Origin: DATCZB01 sp035513215
GTDB lineage: Bacteria > Pseudomonadota > Gammaproteobacteria > Steroidobacterales > Rariloculaceae
Assembly: GCA_035513215.1 (NCBI GenBank)
Contig: DATKCK010000064.1
Span: forward strand, 1-62,118
Length of the DNA: 62,118 nucleotides
Direction of reading: 5' to 3'
Positions 60,984 to 62,118 of this stretch are shown here, piece by piece. The position numbers were made by a program, and so were the translations under genes. Below the pieces are notes generated by a model that had not been told where the DNA came from, did no database searches, and saw only the letters and a list, made by a program, of their open reading frames with translations. How positions within the stretch are numbered: the stretch's first letter is position 1; each line of letters begins with the position of its first letter.

Positions 60984-62118
60984 ATAGCCTCGAGCGCGAG
61001 CTACGAGCGCAAGAAAGCCGCGCTGCTCGACGGCTGGGACTCGAGCGGCGGGCAGCTCCGCCTCGCGAAATCGACGATCTCGAATCTGTTTCGATATCAG
61101 CCGCGAGGGCGCGCGGAGCGCCGCGTGTCGCTCGGGCAGTTCAACGAGGTCGTTGCGCTCGATCGCAAGACTCGCACGCTGGACGTCGAGGGGCTCACGA
61201 CGTTCGAGACCATCGTCGACGCCTGCCTCGCGCAGGGCTTTCTGCCGCCCGTCGCGCCCGAGCTCAAGCACATCACGATCGGCGGCGCGACCGTCGGCAT
61301 CGGCATCGAATCGTCGTGCTTTCGTCACGGTTTCGTGCACGACGCGCTGATCGAGGCGGACGTGCTGTTGCCGGGCGGGCGTGTCGTGACCTGCACGGCG
61401 CACAACGAGTTCAGCGATCTGTTCCACGCGCTGCCGAATTCCTATGGCACGCTCGGGTACATTCTGCGCGCGAAGATCAGGCTCGTGCCGGCGAAGCCCT
61501 TCGTCGAGCTTCGCATCGAGCGGTTCGACGATGCCGGCAGTTACCTGGACGCCATGCGCGCCGCGACGGAGCGCGACGACGTCGACTTCGTCGAGGGGCT
61601 GTTTTTCGAGGATCGGCGCTTTTTTCTCAAGTGTGCGTTCATGCGCGACAGTCTCGACAACGTCGACGACATTCTGCGCCGCGACATTTATTACAAGCTC
61701 GTCGAGACGCGCAACGTGATCCGGCTGACGACGCGCGACTATATCTTTCGCTACGACCCCGAGTGGTTCTGGAATGTCCCGGACACGGCGCTCTTTGCGT
61801 TGTTCCGCCGTTACGCGCCGGCGCGCTTTCGAAACTCGGGCTTCTATACGCAGCATATCGCGCGCAAGGCGAGGATTCGGACGGCGCTGGGATTGAAAAG
61901 CGGCGACACGGAGCCGCTGATTCAGGACTGGGAGGTGCCGTGGGAGCACGCGGCGTCGCTCGTCGAAACCTGCCTGAACGAAGTCGATCTCGACGGCCGT
62001 CCATGGGCCGCGGTGCCGATCAAGACGCCGAGCCAGCCGACGCTCTATCCGATCGAGCCGAACAAGCTCTACTTCAATCTCGGGTGTTACTGCCAGGTGC
62101 GGCGTCCCGAGGGCAAGC
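60984..62118 (+). CDS. FAD-linked oxidoreductase, DHCR24-like, 3' end cut by window edge, start unresolved
   Basis: It is an FAD-binding type-4 oxidoreductase, probably reducing the methylene intermediate of the Cfa-type enzyme. The open frame reads SSASYERKKAALLDGW, LRLAKSTISNLFRY, FNEVVALDRKTRTLDVEG, LKHITIGGATVGIGIESSCF, RHGFVHDALIEADVLLPGG and PNSYGTLGYILRAKI, all typical. No ATG, GTG or TTG occurs in frame from the upstream stop (60930) until GTG 61125, which would remove conserved residues. GTG 60979, overlapping the cfa stop, is one base out of frame. A one-base change or non-standard ATA start is likely. Confidence 0.85.
   Translation, partial: MASSASYERKKAALLDGWDSSGGQLRLAKSTISNLFRYQPRGRAERRVSLGQFNEVVALDRKTRTLDVEGLTTFETIVDACLAQGFLPPVAPELKHITIGGATVGIGIESSCFRHGFVHDALIEADVLLPGGRVVTCTAHNEFSDLFHALPNSYGTLGYILRAKIRLVPAKPFVELRIERFDDAGSYLDAMRAATERDDVDFVEGLFFEDRRFFLKCAFMRDSLDNVDDILRRDIYYKLVETRNVIRLTTRDYIFRYDPEWFWNVPDTALFALFRRYAPARFRNSGFYTQHIARKARIRTALGLKSGDTEPLIQDWEVPWEHAASLVETCLNEVDLDGRPWAAVPIKTPSQPTLYPIEPNKLYFNLGCYCQVRRPEGK

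Overview
This window is a GC-rich, gene-dense stretch of a gammaproteobacterial chromosome. The evidence is gene order: guaA-guaB divergent from xseA; an iscS/iscU/iscA-ndk-rlmN-pilW-rodZ-hisS-yfgM-bamB-der run; secF-secD-yajC-tgt-queA next to a tRNA-Leu; dsbC-xerD. A large NAD-type glutamate dehydrogenase, tryptophan 2,3-dioxygenase, ETF-ubiquinone oxidoreductase, a Xanthomonas-like MetX, and DUF6152 and 'GRWEG'-type exported proteins suggest a deep-branching, possibly uncultured, aerobic heterotroph rather than an enteric or Pseudomonas. The lineage is an inference; no rRNA is present. No CRISPR array, prophage or intact insertion sequence was seen.

Layout. 1-4.8 kb: guanine nucleotide synthesis, exonuclease VII large subunit and a CNNM-type membrane protein. 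4.8-11.6 kb: an accessory block with an exported protein, a Ser/Thr kinase with a beta-propeller, a PQQ-type dehydrogenase, a DUF6152 fusion protein and a broken membrane-protein gene. Two related palindromic repeats sit at the block edges in opposite orientation. 11.6-29.6 kb: housekeeping genes, mostly on the minus strand in overlapping runs (metX, der to trmJ, suhB, the Sec accessory genes, queuosine genes, tRNA-Leu). 29.9-45.6 kb: EF-hand protein, TerC, DsbC, XerD, acyltransferase, ETF-QO, acetoacetyl-CoA synthetase, ZapE, KynA, GDH, GpmA and a gamma-class carbonic anhydrase. 45.6-52.7 kb: an aromatic-acid-type transporter, then a TPP-riboswitch-led operon (TonB receptor, PnuC-family transporter, small-molecule kinase, 3-hydroxyacid dehydrogenase, TesB thioesterase). 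52.7-55.7 kb: DUF1080, DUF6152 and a third exported protein in one operon, facing a small repeat-containing exported protein. 55.7-59.7 kb: molybdopterin genes. 59.7-62.1 kb: a Cfa-family methyltransferase followed by a DHCR24-like FAD oxidoreductase that runs off the window.

How genes work together. The riboswitch operon reads as a thiamine salvage route: outer-membrane uptake, inner-membrane PnuT-like transport and phosphorylation trapping. The start codon and Shine-Dalgarno of the receptor lie in a 9-bp perfect hairpin just after the aptamer, which suggests translational control. The isc remnant has a scaffold protein lacking two of three cluster cysteines and the LPPVK chaperone motif, and hscB/hscA/fdx are absent from the usual position, so chaperone-dependent Isc assembly appears lost here. 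The DUF6152 and GRWEG-like domains are fused in one gene (9916-11019) and split into two overlapping genes elsewhere (53542-55142), a Rosetta-stone link between two uncharacterised exported families. The Cfa/FAD-oxidoreductase pair resembles the enzyme pairs that make 10-methyl (or furan) branched fatty acids.
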